Positions 5,710 to 5,897 of a stretch of 5,897 nucleotides of DNA are shown here, one piece after another (the stretch's first letter is position 1; each line of letters opens with the position of its first letter). Location of the stretch: contig JACDGO010000148.1 in NCBI GenBank assembly GCA_013821585.1, positions 1 through 5,897 of the forward strand, written 5' to 3'. The notes under the pieces were generated by a model. It was not told where the DNA came from. It did not search any database and worked only from the letters and a program-made list of their open reading frames with translations. The position numbers and the translations under genes were made by a program. Source of the DNA: Sphingomonadaceae bacterium. Its GTDB lineage: Bacteria; Pseudomonadota; Alphaproteobacteria; Sphingomonadales; Sphingomonadaceae.

Positions 5710-5897
5710 TTAGCGAGCTAGTTCGCTCTCAGTCCTCCAGAAGCCAATTGCAACGAGCAGCATGCCCGATATGAGAGTGATGGCGACGAATCCCAACATG
5801 ATCGATACGATCAATTCTTGGGCAGTGGTGCCAGAGGGCAGCGGCGCGATTATTGGCGTTAGGGCGCCAGTTCCCCACACCGCAGACAGCTGTGTAG
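5710..5897 (-). CDS. C-terminal part of an unrecognised single-helix membrane protein (partial, runs off right edge)
   Basis: The minus-strand frame ending at TAA (5712-5710) is open for 61 codons to the window edge. It contains one strong hydrophobic helix (residues about 28-53 of the visible part, LIVSIMLGFVAITLISGMLL and onward) and ends in a short charged tail, RTESELAR. The segment before the helix is rich in Pro, Thr and Gly. I do not recognise the family. An internal ATG exists, but the open frame before it suggests the gene starts outside the window. It is on the same strand as the reductase, 199 bp upstream. A plus-strand frame here from ATG 5762 is also open, but it lacks recognisable character, so the minus-strand reading is preferred. 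Confidence 0.5.
   Translation of the reverse strand, partial: TQLSAVWGTGALTPIIAPLPSGTTAQELIVSIMLGFVAITLISGMLLVAIGFWRTESELAR

Overview
The window is GC-rich DNA with alphaproteobacterial character. The protein families (a cytochrome b/molybdopterin oxidoreductase, Hva1/DUF2945, DUF2231, DUF488, DUF1971, a Rieske-FAD reductase) and three promoter-like GGAAC-N16/17-xGTT sites point to Rhizobiales or Sphingomonadales. I cannot name a genus from the sequence.

Layout, left to right. (1) Positions 1-691, minus strand: a small Tudor-like Hva1 protein, followed 22 bp later by the N-terminal 151 codons of a membrane-anchored molybdopterin oxidoreductase that runs off the left edge. (2) Positions 692-860: a divergent intergenic region with a candidate EcfG-type promoter for the Hva1 side. 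(3) Positions 861-3056, plus strand: a 106-aa uncharacterised protein, a four-helix DUF2231 membrane protein, a [4Fe-4S]-type uracil-DNA glycosylase family protein and a DUF488 protein. The last two are 24 bp apart and probably co-transcribed. (4) Positions 3032-5510, minus strand: an apparent operon reading right to left, with a Rieske/FAD ferredoxin reductase, a YeaO-type DUF488 protein and a DUF1971 (TehB-like cupin) protein. The DUF1971 gene overlaps the plus-strand DUF488 gene tail-to-tail by 25 bp. (5) Positions 5511-5709: an intergenic region with a candidate EcfG-type promoter for the reductase operon and a hairpin. (6) Positions 5710-5897, minus strand: the C-terminal part of an unrecognised single-helix membrane protein that runs off the right edge.

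Two apparent lesions sit side by side in the minus-strand operon. The reductase reading frame is cut by one in-frame TAA, and 58 further family-like residues follow in the same frame and end in a TGATG overlap with the next gene. The YeaO-type gene seems to have lost its stop: it runs about 110 codons past the usual domain end, out of frame over the DUF1971 gene.

Functionally the set looks like a stress or housekeeping accessory cluster (DNA repair, redox, small general-stress-type proteins), possibly under the alphaproteobacterial general stress sigma factor EcfG. I see no mobile element, CRISPR array, rRNA or tRNA, and no clear new defence system.
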